DNA of 64,000 bases from Wolfiporia cocos. Its lineage: Eukaryota; Basidiomycota; Agaricomycetes; Polyporales; Phaeolaceae. Of this stretch, positions 32,100 to 42,454 are shown piece after piece. The translations under genes were made by a program, and so were the position numbers. The stretch is from the NCBI GenBank assembly GCA_029448655.1, contig JACCLO010000006.1, positions 124,001 to 188,000 on the forward strand, given 5' to 3'. The notes under the pieces were generated by a model, which saw nothing but the letters and a program-made list of their open reading frames with translations, did no database searches and had not been told where the DNA came from. Position 1 is the first letter of the stretch; each line of letters starts with the position of its first letter.

Positions 32100-34041
32100 T
32101 GGCGACGGTGGTGGCGGGGGCCGAGGGTCCTGCTGAGCTTGAGTCAGCCGTCACTTCTTCCCAGATCGTTCGGGCACGATACGTCTTGCCATCCGCGGGG
32201 GGCGCCGAGTACGGCTTCTTGCCAGAAGCCTGTCCCTTTCCACTACCCGAAGGAGCAGCCGTGGTCTTTCCAGACGCGGCAGCTGCATCCTTCGCCCTTT
32301 GTTGTTCGGCCCGCTGAGCGGCAGGCACGAATGTTCCCGCGGCCTTGTCTGCCGCAAGCTTAGGACATTTGTTGAAGTAATGTCCTGTCTGCTTGCAGTA
32401 TGTGCAGACGGCGTTGGTGGTGTCGGCGGGGGCTTTGGCGGGCGCCTTTCCCTTGTCCTTTTTCTTCTCCGACTTCTTCGCAGAAGCGGAGGACGTCTCC
32501 TTCTTTTCGGCAGGTGCCGAGTCCTTCTTGCTGGCCTTCTCGAAGATCGAGCCCTTGATCTTGTCTGGATATGACGTTTGGTACATTTCCAGGGCGAAGT
32601 CGATGAGGGGTTCGATGTCGGTTGGGGCCTTGAAGAACGGGGTCTTGCCGAGGACGTTTAGGGTGTCCTTAACCTTTTCCGGGAGAGTCTCGGTGAATTC
32701 CCACACCAGAGTCTCGTTGGCGGTTTCGGAGAGTCGGCCAAGGGTGCGGAACCGTTCGCAGTAATTGAAGTAGTTCGATTCTGCGAGTTCCTTACCCTTG
32801 GTACCGTAGTAGCCGCGAATTTCCTTCTTGGCTATCTCCTTATCCGTCATTTTCCCATATTGCACCATTACGGATTTGGTGAAGTCCTCCCAGGTGCCGA
32901 GAGGTTCACCGTTTCCTGCCTTCTTGATGAGAGGCGAGAAAAACTTGTATGCGTCCCCTGTGACGCGGAAGAGGGCCGTGGTGATACGGTCATGGTCATC
33001 GTAGACCCTGAGCGTACCGAAGTACAGGCCCATCTTCTCCACCCATTCCTGAGCAGTCACCTTTCCAGATGACCCGGAGAATTCGGGGGGAGGGGGGATT
33101 TTCAGGTTTTGAGGCAGACCTGGAATCTGCGGGGCGACGGCTGCTGCGGCAGCGGCTGCAGCTTGTGCGGCGGCAGCGGCCTCGGCTGCACGGGCTTGAG
33201 CATTGCCGGGGGCCGGTGCGGGTTCTTCCGGGGGCGTGCGGATGCCGGGAGGGTTGGGAACGGAGGGGTTCTTGCGAATTCTCCGAAGTTCCTCGTCAAC
33301 CTTCTCCATGCGTTCTGCGAACGCATCCTCGAGGTCGTCCAGTCGGGACCGGTAGTCCTTTCGGAGCTGCTTCTCCATTTCGGAGAGCTTGGCGGTGTAC
33401 TCCTGTCGGAGTTCCTTGCCGAGGTCCACCATGGTGGACAATACCTCGTTCCGGACCGAATTGACCGCTTCGTGTAGTTCGTCTTGGGCCTTCTGTTCGA
33501 TTGCCCTGGATTGCCCAGCCAGGGAATCGATTCGTTCATGGATACGCTCCAGGCGGGCGTGCACCATTCGACCTAGGGTGTCGGTGGTGTCATGGCTTAT
33601 GGCCGCACTTCGTTGTACGGCGGCATCGATGATTGGCCCATGTATGGACCCATCCACCTTGTGGTGTTCCTCCTCAGGAAGGTACGCCTTGAGGTTGTTC
33701 TCGACAGCGACATTGGTCTGTCGTGTCGGACCCGAAAATTCCATTTCCAGGGTGGTGGCGGGCCCGATAGGGCGAGTTCGACGAGCCGGTGGGTATCCGG
33801 CAATGGGGGAGCCTGGGCGTGTACCCATGGGGTTGGTCGGAGATTCCCTTTGCGGGGGAGCGAACTCCGGCATTTCCTCTTCTCCTTCCTCTTCTTCTTC
33901 TTCCTCTCCCTCGCTTAGGTGCTCCAGCGTCACCAGTTGCTGGGTTCCCGAGGGACCAGCTACCGGGGTCACCGGACCTTCTGAGCGGAGGCGCATCTTG
34001 CGGGGAGCGAGGGGGGTGCTGACGGAGGAGGTGGAAGACAT
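32041..34041 (-). CDS. gag: Gag polyprotein
   Basis: 666 aa, same architecture as copy A: acidic low-complexity patch (longer and interrupted by Gly here), coiled coil, Ala-rich linker, capsid-type domain, basic stretch, one CCHC knuckle (CTYCKQTGHYFNKC). Start chosen at the Met-Ser-Ser-Thr shared with A and U. An in-frame ATG 42 nt upstream exists only because the A run before the start is shorter here. Overlaps pol by 59 nt. Confidence 0.93.
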   Translation of the reverse strand: MSSTSSVSTPLAPRKMRLRSEGPVTPVAGPSGTQQLVTLEHLSEGEEEEEEEGEEEMPEFAPPQRESPTNPMGTRPGSPIAGYPPARRTRPIGPATTLEMEFSGPTRQTNVAVENNLKAYLPEEEHHKVDGSIHGPIIDAAVQRSAAISHDTTDTLGRMVHARLERIHERIDSLAGQSRAIEQKAQDELHEAVNSVRNEVLSTMVDLGKELRQEYTAKLSEMEKQLRKDYRSRLDDLEDAFAERMEKVDEELRRIRKNPSVPNPPGIRTPPEEPAPAPGNAQARAAEAAAAAQAAAAAAAAVAPQIPGLPQNLKIPPPPEFSGSSGKVTAQEWVEKMGLYFGTLRVYDDHDRITTALFRVTGDAYKFFSPLIKKAGNGEPLGTWEDFTKSVMVQYGKMTDKEIAKKEIRGYYGTKGKELAESNYFNYCERFRTLGRLSETANETLVWEFTETLPEKVKDTLNVLGKTPFFKAPTDIEPLIDFALEMYQTSYPDKIKGSIFEKASKKDSAPAEKKETSSASAKKSEKKKDKGKAPAKAPADTTNAVCTYCKQTGHYFNKCPKLAADKAAGTFVPAAQRAEQQRAKDAAAASGKTTAAPSGSGKGQASGKKPYSAPPADGKTYRARTIWEEVTADSSSAGPSAPATTVANVGTISVPLAPTTRLEDVL

Positions 34042-34185
34042 TGTGAATCTGTTTGTGACGAATGTTAGTTTCCGGTTACTCATTGTCTTAGATTCTTAAG
34101 AAGGGATTGGTTTTGAAAGCTGCGTCTTTCGTTATAGATCACACTCGCACTCTATTTCAGAGTTAAAAAGATGATAGTATTTCTA

Positions 34186-35109
34186 CTATACAATCGCGAG
34201 TATATCCTCTTCTACCGAAGTAGTTGAGGGCCCTGCCACCTTGTCAGGTGGTGTTACACCGAAGGCAAAAGTAATTTGTAGCGCTACGCATTCTGCTACG
34301 ATACGAGCTAAGTCCGTACGCCAATCCAAAAAGGAAATATTGCCGAGCTGTTTGCAATACTTTTTCATAATTCTCCAGTCTCTATTGGTGATCCTCCCTC
34401 GTCTCGCTCTATCCTTTACGTTATCCACCAGATCCTCCAATTCTACTACCATAGTATGGAAACGCATGTCGTTTTCCATATGGAAGCCTGGGTAATTAGG
34501 GGGGTGGTTGGCGAGAGGAGTGAGGCGAGTGAGAGTGCCTTCTAGCATGGGAATAACTTGATCGCATGCTTGGAGAGGCTTCTTCTTCCCGAAGACGAGG
34601 GAAGGGTCGAGAATCTTGTGGTTGGCCGGAACAGAAGGTCCGGCCGCCGGGCTGGAGAGACGGAGGGCCAGTGAAGAAGCTGCTTGCTTGGCTTCCTTGG
34701 CGGCTTGTTTGGCGGCGATTCGCTTATTCAGCTTATCGCGAGCGAGCTTGAGCTTGTTGAGTTCGCGGAGTTCGATGAGATTCTCCATGGCGGTAATGGA
34801 TTGCGCTAGCTTCTCTTCCTCTGTCCAGATACGCTTAGCGAGCGGAACTGGTTTGGGAGGTCGAGGAGCGGGTTTCCCAGCCTCAGCAATGTGCTTTGGC
34901 ATGTGGACGGGAATCTCCCAAAGATGGAGTTTCCCAGTGTAATCTTCCTTTACAGGAAGCGTGTAGGTGACGTCCTCTGCCCGAGGAATGTCGGCGGTGT
35001 CGATGCGGCTGAGAAGGGACCGCTTCGTCGGTTTGACGTAAGGGGCAGTGGAGGAGCCACGGGTGCGACGGGTAACGCGGGGCATGATTCTAGAAAGTGC
35101 AGCCTTCAT
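34186..35109 (-). CDS. ORF1, unknown accessory protein
   Basis: 307 aa, intact, nearly identical to the ORF1 of copy A (few substitutions, for example Ser-Ile preceded by Gln instead of Ala before the coiled coil). Basic N-terminus, LHLWEIPV motif, coiled coil at about 92-150, helical C-terminus ending FGVTPP and a short acidic tail. No known domain. Being intact in the youngest copy and present in divergent D and L suggests it matters for the element. Confidence 0.78.
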   Translation of the reverse strand: MKAALSRIMPRVTRRTRGSSTAPYVKPTKRSLLSRIDTADIPRAEDVTYTLPVKEDYTGKLHLWEIPVHMPKHIAEAGKPAPRPPKPVPLAKRIWTEEEKLAQSITAMENLIELRELNKLKLARDKLNKRIAAKQAAKEAKQAASSLALRLSSPAAGPSVPANHKILDPSLVFGKKKPLQACDQVIPMLEGTLTRLTPLANHPPNYPGFHMENDMRFHTMVVELEDLVDNVKDRARRGRITNRDWRIMKKYCKQLGNISFLDWRTDLARIVAECVALQITFAFGVTPPDKVAGPSTTSVEEDILAIV

Positions 35110-36117
35110 GAGAAACGAAGTTTCCCAGTGATACGTCCAAGAACAGGAATGAAAGGGATTATGTAAGGTAGGGTAGTGGACTCCTTTTCAGGAGCAAAGA
35201 AGGTGTACTACGGGGCATAATTACTCTTATGTTGCGCGCAAACCCTGTGCCGAGACGGCGCGGATATTCGCATGACCCTAACGGTCAGAGGCGCCGACTC
35301 CAGGGGTAGAGTTGCTGACTGCCAGGCCGGTTCCTGGGTCAGATGATTGGGATTCGGATACACGACACCGCCCCGGAGGGACGATGCCGGAAAGTGGCTG
35401 GGATTTTACATCCCTTAGCCTGTCCATGCTTCAACAATGAGGTTGCCGTCTGTAGCCACATGGGTGTCACATCAGGGCTAAAAAACCACTGTCGATCTAA
35501 GATCGCGAGACAGCAGCGCTCCACATCCCGAAGGAGTGGGCCACGCGCTTCTCTTCCAATGGGGCCCCAAATCCGTTTGACCCATGCTCGCACGCCGAGC
35601 TGCCCGGAGGACTTATGCTATTGGCTACCGCGAGTGACCTATGGCAGGGTGATTTTTTACGTCACCCCCCTCACTGCTTTTCCCATAACGGGTTCAAAGC
35701 AGGTCCCTTACGCCTGGGAGGCGGCTTTGGAAAATTCCCATGCCATCATAATGATGACCCTGTGGATAGTGATGGGGCGCTGAACAACGCTTGCCATGAC
35801 AGGGGGTTGGGCGCACACAGGCAGACCGTCCCTTTTTCTCCACAGGCGGGTCTTAACCGCGCATAGTCCAAGCTTGTCAGCGAGGACCATGTCTCCTTGA
35901 CCCTGGAGTCCGGGTTAGGTAGGCCTCCTGCCTAAAAAGGCGGTGTGGCTTCCCTGGTTGCCAATCCTCTGCCGAGAATGGCGATGTATCCCCCAGATCT
36001 CAACTATCACCCCAATCGCCTTGTCAGGCAGAAAGGGATGTGCGCAGCAACAAGTAATAACCCCTGTAGGATAGAAACCCAGACCCAAGCGCAAGCGCAA
36101 GGGTGGGGGTAGGGGGG
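35110..36117 (-). other. Leader of copy C
   Basis: Same as the A leader. Hairpin CTCCT-GAAA-AGGAG at 35181-35194. No gene supported. Confidence 0.6.
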
Positions 36118-36128
36118 AGATTTGTTCT
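36118..36128 (-). other. Self-priming primer site of C
   Basis: Minus strand AGAACAAATCT, 2 nt after the 5' LTR, perfect 11-nt complement of the R start AGATTTGTTCT inside the LTR. Confidence 0.75.
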
Positions 36129-36130
36129 TA

Positions 36131-36829
36131 TGACACAGACTAGACTGTGGGACTCACACTATAACCTAATAAGCGACTTGAAGGAGTTGCTGGAGGTTGG
36201 TGAGGAGGCTAGTGGGCGCAAGCAGAGATGATATGTAACTGTGCGAATGCAGAGAACAAATCTAAGGCTTATCCGCAGTGATAGCCCTACTTATATACAT
36301 GCGTTGTTTGGTTACCGGTAAGGGAGCCAAACATGAAGGTGGTCTGTGCGCAGACATAACTAATATGGTTAAGTCGTAAACTACAATAGACCATGTGCGC
36401 CGGTAATGGCCGCACCAGTAAGATCGTTTGTTTGGACCGTAGGTCCATGTTGTGGAAGTGGCTGTAGCTACGTTAGTAAGCCATGCATGTGATTCTTATA
36501 TACCGGTATCGGGATATGAGTAATCGTAAGGGCATTGGCATGTGATAACGAGCGGGCCGCTTATCCAATTGTACTGACATAGCCCGGTATCGGGATATGA
36601 GTAAGGCGCGTGACACCGGAGGTTAGTCCGATGAGTCATTGACGCGTACAAGCGTGTTATGTACGTGTTGTTATGACAGGTGGACGTATACCGCGTTGTG
36701 TACGTGTTGTTTGGTTGCGTGTACGTGTAGACGGGCGCTTAGCAGCGTAAATGTCTACAAGGTCGTAGAAATACCAGATAAATAGGTAAAAATACGGGAA
36801 AAATAGTGGCATGTCTCAAATCTGTGACA
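36131..36829 (-). repeat. 5' LTR of copy C
   Basis: 699 bp, matching the 3' LTR at 26826-27524. Contains inverted TATA (TTATATACATG). Confidence 0.95.
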
Positions 36830-37196
36830 CCGGTACTGTGCCGATCTTCTAGCCTATCCCCAGGTGTTACAGGGGCAGCTCTATTATAGAACCGGGGTGA
36901 GCACGAGCTGCTCTGCCTAGAACCACTGCCGGTACGGCTACAGAACGATGGAGTTCTGGCCTTGGCGCTCTCTAAGTCCCTCAGGGCATGAGCAGGTTTT
37001 ACGACTGGCAAGCCCCCTTTCTTGAGCTAGGCGTGGGCACATGCGGGGTGTAATACCCCAAATCCTGCAATACCCAGATGCAAGGGAAGCGTTCTGGCTG
37101 TACCCCCCACCTGGTAGCGTGAGAGAGACGCAATCCAGTCGCCGACACTAACTCCGGTCGAGAGCGGAGCGCTCATTGACGCCGGAGTATAAGCGC

Positions 37197-38084
37197 ATGA
37201 CCTCAAGAATGACGGCAGCCCCGAAGAACCGCATTTCTTTGCTAGTTACACATAGTCTAAACTTCTATTACGTAGAAATGCCAAACACCATCCGCGTTGC
37301 ACCCAAGAACGCGAACACCGGTATCCATGAGATGTGGGAGATCCCCCTCATCCCTATGAAGGACATTCGTCCCGAGGGGCCGGTTAGAAAGTCCCGAAAG
37401 GGCAACCACGGGCCGAAACCCTATCATAGGGGGACAGCCGACCCGGCCGAAGTGGCCCGGGTCAACCACGAGGCGGCACTGGCCGACATCAGTCGCCAGA
37501 AGCTGCAGAAGCTGATGAGGCAGCAGGAGAAGTTGGAGAAGAGGCTGGACGCGGCCCGGTTGGACGAATATATCGCCCGGGTAGCCGCAGAGAAAGTGGA
37601 GATGGATAGACTCATCGCAGCCGGGAAGGCCCGGTACGACATGGGCCCAAAAAAGACCCTGATGGAAAGGATCGAGGAAATGATCCTACCGGCAGAGTGG
37701 GCCGTCGCTAGGGGAATCGACAACCCCAAAATGATGCACTGCACGGAGAAGAAGTGGGACTGGTTCAAGGAGGTGGAGCAGAAGTTGATAGCAACCCACG
37801 CCCCGCTAAAACGCCTTTACCGAGCCCCCAACGCCGACACAACCGCACCAGTTCAGAAGAAGTTCGTCGACCTCATATCAGATTTCGACAATCTATGCGC
37901 ACACGCCGAAGAACGTATCCGACAAGGGTCATTATCCAACAAAGATATACGATTACTGGAGAAATACCTGAAGAGGGTAGAGTTCATCGTGGGCAATCTG
38001 GACACGACGCAGCACGTAGTGTACCTAAAGCGGCAGTTAACATCCGCAAAACTGGACTTCAGACTCGGAATCCCCCCTGTATAG
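37197..38084 (+). CDS. ORF1 of element D
   Basis: 295 aa from the first ATG, or 268 aa from the Met-Pro at 37278. Same layout as the A-family ORF1 with low identity: basic N-terminus, MWEIPLI where A has LWEIPV, long charged coiled coil (about 85-150 of the 295-aa form), a C-terminal helical region and an ending FRLGIPP where A has FAFGVTPP. MMHCTEKKWDWF in the middle has a close match in element L (MHCDEEKWNRW). The frame is open although D is otherwise decayed. No known family. Confidence 0.72.
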   Translation: MTSRMTAAPKNRISLLVTHSLNFYYVEMPNTIRVAPKNANTGIHEMWEIPLIPMKDIRPEGPVRKSRKGNHGPKPYHRGTADPAEVARVNHEAALADISRQKLQKLMRQQEKLEKRLDAARLDEYIARVAAEKVEMDRLIAAGKARYDMGPKKTLMERIEEMILPAEWAVARGIDNPKMMHCTEKKWDWFKEVEQKLIATHAPLKRLYRAPNADTTAPVQKKFVDLISDFDNLCAHAEERIRQGSLSNKDIRLLEKYLKRVEFIVGNLDTTQHVVYLKRQLTSAKLDFRLGIPPV

Positions 38085-38101
38085 TAGTTAGTGGGAATCA
38101 C

Positions 38102-38180
38102 AGTCCTGAAAAGGCTTTCGAAGTCCTGAAAAGGCATGCATGATGGTGGCATTTTCTACGAAAAAGTCCTGAAAAGGCAT
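38102..38180 (+). other. Three micro-hairpin repeats between ORF1 and gag of D
   Basis: AAGTCCTGAAAAGGCAT or close variants at 38102-38115, 38121-38137 and 38164-38180. Each can fold CCT-GAAA-AGG with a GNRA-type loop. Element L has four counterparts (AAGTCCCGACAGGGCAT and variants) around its ORF1, with CCC/GGG stems instead. Confidence 0.6.
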
Positions 38181-38259
38181 TTTTTGTCCCTCTTGGGACG
38201 TGTGTTTTCTCCCAGCCGAACGTGGTTAGAGAATTCAATTGACAAAAACCTACAGCAAT

Positions 38260-39382
38260 ATGGTGTCCTACACGATCCAACCTGCTGCTGGACGTCACGC
38301 CACCACCTACAAAGTGGCCACCCCATACCACCCCACGGTCAGAAAGCACGCTTGGTGTCACAGATTTGGGACATCCCTGCATTTTTTCCGTATTTTTACC
38401 TATTTATCTGGTATTTCTACGAGCAATCCCGTGCAATGTAGCTTAAGCGCTCATATACACGTCCACACGACATAACAACGCGTACATAACATGTTACTCA
38501 TCGACTACGACTAAGCGGCCCGTTGTACATTCACATGTCAACGACCCTTTATCACATGTCTATAGCATTATGACTCATATCCCGGTATCGGGCTATGTCA
38601 TCGCTATTACGCTGCTTACTCATACGTCGCAGCCACAACGACAACACGGACCCACGGGTCCTTACACAGTTTCTTACTGGCTCGGCCATTACCGGCGAGC
38701 ATGGTCTACTAGTAAAATAGTGACTTAGCGGTTCTGGCGCATTACGGCGCACAGACCAACGTACTGTTTGGTTACCTCTATGGTACCAAACACCATGTAT
38801 ATATAAGCTGAGACTTATCTGCGGTAATACCTCAGATTCGTTCTCTTGCTCTGCAATCCAGTGCTCTACTACCACTAGCTTGCCTCTTACCTCCCCTCAC
38901 ACTCGCCTTTCGCCCTCTCAAGCCCTCAAGTGTGATACTAGTGAGTCCCACAGGTCATCTGTGTCACTTGGCCCAGAGCACAAACATGTCTCATGGACTA
39001 CTTGCGTGTAGTTTTCGGCATCAGAACTGGGGGGAGCATCACAACGTTCAACTCAATTCCGCACGAGGTACGTAGGACGATGAGGATCAATCACATCGCC
39101 TACATCAAGTACCACGGCGAGGATTCCACTCGCAACCACATCTCGTGGTACAAGTGGAATGAATACGCACTCCCGATGCTGTTATCGGAAATTATCTGTC
39201 TCTACGGAGACGTATACTGGTACTCGCCCAGCGAGTCCGGAGACGAGGAGTCTGGCACTCCCCGTAACGCCCGTCGCACCCCAGAACGGCCCCCGACCAG
39301 GTCGGAGGAAGAAGCAAGCCGGCAGACCCTATGCAGGACCCTGCCCGCTTTCCTTCCGACGTTCGAGCCAGCGACGTTGTAA
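38260..39382 (+). pseudogene. N-terminal domain of D Gag, split by a solo LTR
   Basis: 38260-38355 joins to 38972-39382 in frame after removing the solo LTR and one CTTGG copy, giving about 168 codons. It holds a conserved module of about 80 residues (VFGIR-GGSITTFNSIP near its start, NHISWYKWN in the middle, LYG-V-WYS at the end) that is also in L (49885-50227, minus) but not in the A-family Gag. It ends at TAA 39380-39382 in the same frame as the downstream gag. CAA to TAA would explain the stop, so this is probably the Gag N-terminus rather than a separate ORF. Module not recognised. Confidence 0.6.
38356..38966 (+). repeat. Solo LTR in D, TSD CTTGG
   Basis: 611 bp, TGTCACAGATTTGGGACATCC...CATCTGTGTCA, a diverged subfamily of the A-type LTR. 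Exact duplication CTTGG at 38351-38355 and 38967-38971. Confidence 0.92.
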
Positions 39383-39402
39383 CCCGCAGTCCTCTCGGGC
39401 AC

Positions 39403-40101
39403 TGTCACAGATTTGGGACATGCCACTATTTTTCCCGTATTTTTACCTATTTATCTGGTATTTCTACAACCTTGTAGACATTTACGCTGCTAAGCGCCCG
39501 TCTACACGTACACGCAACCAAACAACACGTACACAACGCGGTATACGTCCACTTGTCATAACAACACGTACATAACACGCTCGTACGCGTCAATGACTCA
39601 GCGGACTAACCTCCGGTGTCACGCGCTTTACTCATACCCCGATACCGGGTTATGTCAGTACAATTGGATAAGCGGCCCGCTCGTTATCACATGCCAATGA
39701 CCTTACGATTACTCATACCCCGATACCGGGGTATAAGAATCACATGCATGGATTACTAACGAAGCTACAGCCACTTCCACAACATGGACCTACGGTCCAA
39801 ACAAACGATCCTACTGGTGCGGCCATTACCGGCGCACATGGTCTATTGTAGTTTACGACTTAACCATATTAGTTATGTCTGCGCACAGACCACCTTCATG
39901 TTTGGTTCCCTTACCGGTAACCAAACAACGCATGTATATAAGTAGGGCTATCACTGCGGATAAGCCTTAGATTTGTTCTCTGCATTCGCACAGTTACATA
40001 TCATCTCTGCTTGCGCCCACTAGCCTCCTCACCAACCTCAAGCAACTCCTTCAAGTCGCCTATTAGGTTATAGTGTGAGTCCCACAGTCTAGTCTGTGTC
40101 A
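39403..40101 (+). repeat. Solo A-type LTR in D, TSD GGCAC
   Basis: 699 bp. Exact duplication GGCAC at 39398-39402 and 40102-40106. Confidence 0.95.
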
Positions 40102-42454
40102 GGCACTACCCCGCTCGAATATGAGCAAAGTGTAGCCGGGGGCATGGAAGGCTACACGCCAGCCATGCTCGCATTGAGCATCAACGCGGTCAAGGCGGCA
40201 AAGTACCACGCCGGGAACTATGTCATGGCGAACCTGACCAAGTACAAGGCCAGGGCCGACGTCCAGATGGAACAAGTCTGGAGCAAGACGAACGAGCTGA
40301 GGGCGTTTAACGCCACAGTTCAAGAAAAAATCGATGTTCTAGAAGAGAACGCAACCCTCCGCACACGTCTCGACGAATTAACGGGGCTTCGCCTTGACAA
40401 GCTTGAGAAGCAAGTCAAGGGCTTCCTCACGGGGACCCTGGCAACGCAACCACCACCGGCGCCGAAGTCCAGGCGCTAACGAACAAATTGGACACGCTCC
40501 AGAAGGAGCTAGACGCCCTGAAGGCCCAACCCTCCAGGTCAGGGACGACACACATCACCGTCACGAAAAAACCGATCCAGCCCCCAAAATACGAAGGCCC
40601 CAAGGACTCCATCTCATCAAAGGAGTGGATCCAGAAAATGGGAATGTACTTCGTGGACACCGGGATCACCCAGGATGAGGACAAGGTCCGCCAGGCCCTG
40701 TTGAGACTGACAGGCCAGGCGTATCAATACATGTCCCCGGTTGTAGACAAAATCGCAGCCGGCCAGCCATCAGGTCACACCTGGGTGACTTTCTCGGAAA
40801 CGATCGAAAAGGTGTACGGGAAAAAGACGGACAAGGAACTTGCCGAGAAGGAGATCAAAGGGTACTACAGCGATGAAGGAAAGGCGAAGATCAAGAACGA
40901 CTTCTTCACCTGGGCCCAGAAACTGCGAACCCTGGCCCGACTCGCCAAGGCTGACAACAAGACGTTGCTCAGCCAAATCAAGAGGATTCTCCCAGACAAA
41001 GTCCGAGAAACATTGGCGACCCTAGAATCGGTCCCAAATTTCAACCTGCCAACGGACTGGGAGGTGTACCTCGACATGGCGCTCGATCTCTACAAGTGCC
41101 AGTACCCGGAGAAACTCAAGGGCAAGATCTTTGAGGAGGAAAAGAAGAAGGACTCGGCGCCTGCCAAGGCAGCCGAGAAGGCTACGTTGAAGCCTGACAA
41201 GGCTGACACAGACTAGACTGTGGGACTCACACTATAACCTAATAGGCGACTTGAAGGAGTTGCTTGAGGTTGGTGAGGAGGCTAGTGGGCGCAAGCAGAG
41301 ATGATATGTAACTGTGCGAATGCAGAGAACAAATCTAAGGCTTATCCGCAGTGATAGCCCTACTTATATACATGCTTTGTTTGGTTACTCGGAGAGGAGC
41401 CAAACAGTTAGACGGTCTGTGCGCAGACATAACTAATACAGCTAAGTCGTAAACTACAGTAGACCATGTGCGCCGGTAATGGCCGCACCAGTAAGAACGT
41501 TTGTTGGGTCCGTAGGTCCGTGTTGTGGAAGTGGCTGTAGCTACGTTAGTAAGCCATGCATGTGATTCTTATATACCGGTATCGGGATATGAGTAATCGT
41601 AAGGTCATTGGCATGTGATAACGAGCGGGCCGCTTATCAAATTGTACTGACATAGCCCGGTATCGGGATATGAGTAAGGCGCGTGACACCGGAGGTTAGT
41701 CCGCTGAGTCATTGACGCGTACGAGCGTGTTATGTACGTGTTGTTATGACGGGTGGACGTATACCGCGTTGTGTACGTGTTGTTTGGTTGCGTGTACGTG
41801 TAGACGGGCGCTTAGCAGCGTAAATGTCTACAAGGTCGTAGAAATACCAGATAAATAGGTAAAAACACGGGAACATGTCCCAAATCTGTGACAAAGGCCA
41901 AGACGGATAAGGGCAAGGCAAAGGCCGATCCGCCCAAGTCAACTGACTGCCGGAATCATCCCGGTCAGCACTTGTGGAAGGATTGCCCGGACAATAAGTT
42001 CCGGAAGTCAGCCAAGCCCGCTAGTGGGAGCGGAACGACGAAACCGGCAGGTTCGTCGAGCGGAACTGCGCAATCGGGCCAGAAGAAACTAGACCCGAAA
42101 AAGAAGTACAAGGTTCGAGTCGTCTCGACGCAAGAGCTCGTGACAGACGACGAAGACGAACAGCCGAAGAAAGCCACCGTCGGCACTCTGGCGGCCACTT
42201 CGCCGCACATTCTAGAGGAGGTGGTTCCCCTCGCACCCACTATGCGCATCGGAGAAGAGGAAAGAGCCGAAGTTGAATCAGTACCAATTTCAGGCTTCTG
42301 GGGGTCCAGCCCACTCGACACTACCCCCACGCCACCATCAGGCGACTCACTCAGGGTGAAACTACCCTGGCTCCAAAAACGGATAGCTGATTCCGTAACG
42401 GCCCTTGGTATCCATGGAGGAGGTACCTCGGGTTTTCCCACAGAGCGCATGTGA
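40102..42454 (+). pseudogene. gag: Gag of element D, broken
   Basis: 40102-41203 and 41899-42454 join in frame once the solo LTR is removed. Contains a helical region, a capsid-type domain at about 40600-41140 clearly related to the A Gag (EWIQKMGMYF, KEIKGYYS), a Lys-rich stretch, and an unusual zinc knuckle at 41948-41986, C-x2-H-x3-H-x4-C instead of CCHC. A frameshift in the Pro-rich linker near 40440-40480 breaks the frame (the helix continues as EVQALTNKLDTLQKEL in the other frame). Ends ATG TGA at 42454. Confidence 0.85.
41204..41893 (-). repeat. Solo A-type LTR in D, TSD AAGGC
   Basis: 690 bp, inverted, slightly shorter than the 699-bp form. Exact duplication AAGGC at 41199-41203 and 41894-41898. 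Confidence 0.94.

Larger units (their letters stand above)
26826..36829 (-). mobile_element. Complete, apparently intact gypsy copy C, TSD CCGGT
   Basis: 10,004 bp with two 699-bp LTRs that I could not tell apart on reading through, exact duplication CCGGT at 26821-26825 and 36830-36834, intact ORF1, gag and a full-length pol without stops, plus primer site, stem-loop and polypurine tract. It has everything needed for autonomous movement and is the best candidate for a recently active element in the window. It sits in the leader of D, in the opposite orientation. Confidence 0.96.
26574..37196 (+). other. Leader of element D, split by copy C
   Basis: D leader is 26574-26825 plus 36835-37196, joined at the CCGGT duplication. 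It shows GGGGGTCTGGGATTTTTC near its start, shared with L and similar to A, and a GC-rich block before ORF1 that is highly similar to L at about 51360-51513. No coding potential seen. Confidence 0.6.

Noticed and set aside
33389..34099. Long Ser/Arg-rich frame antisense to gag (also at 2480 and 62943)
   Set aside because: Shadow of gag caused by its codon bias and low-complexity tract.
37176..37196. Earlier start of D ORF1 at 37176
   Set aside because: The codon is TTG; the first ATG is 37197, and the Met-Pro at 37278 fits the A family better.
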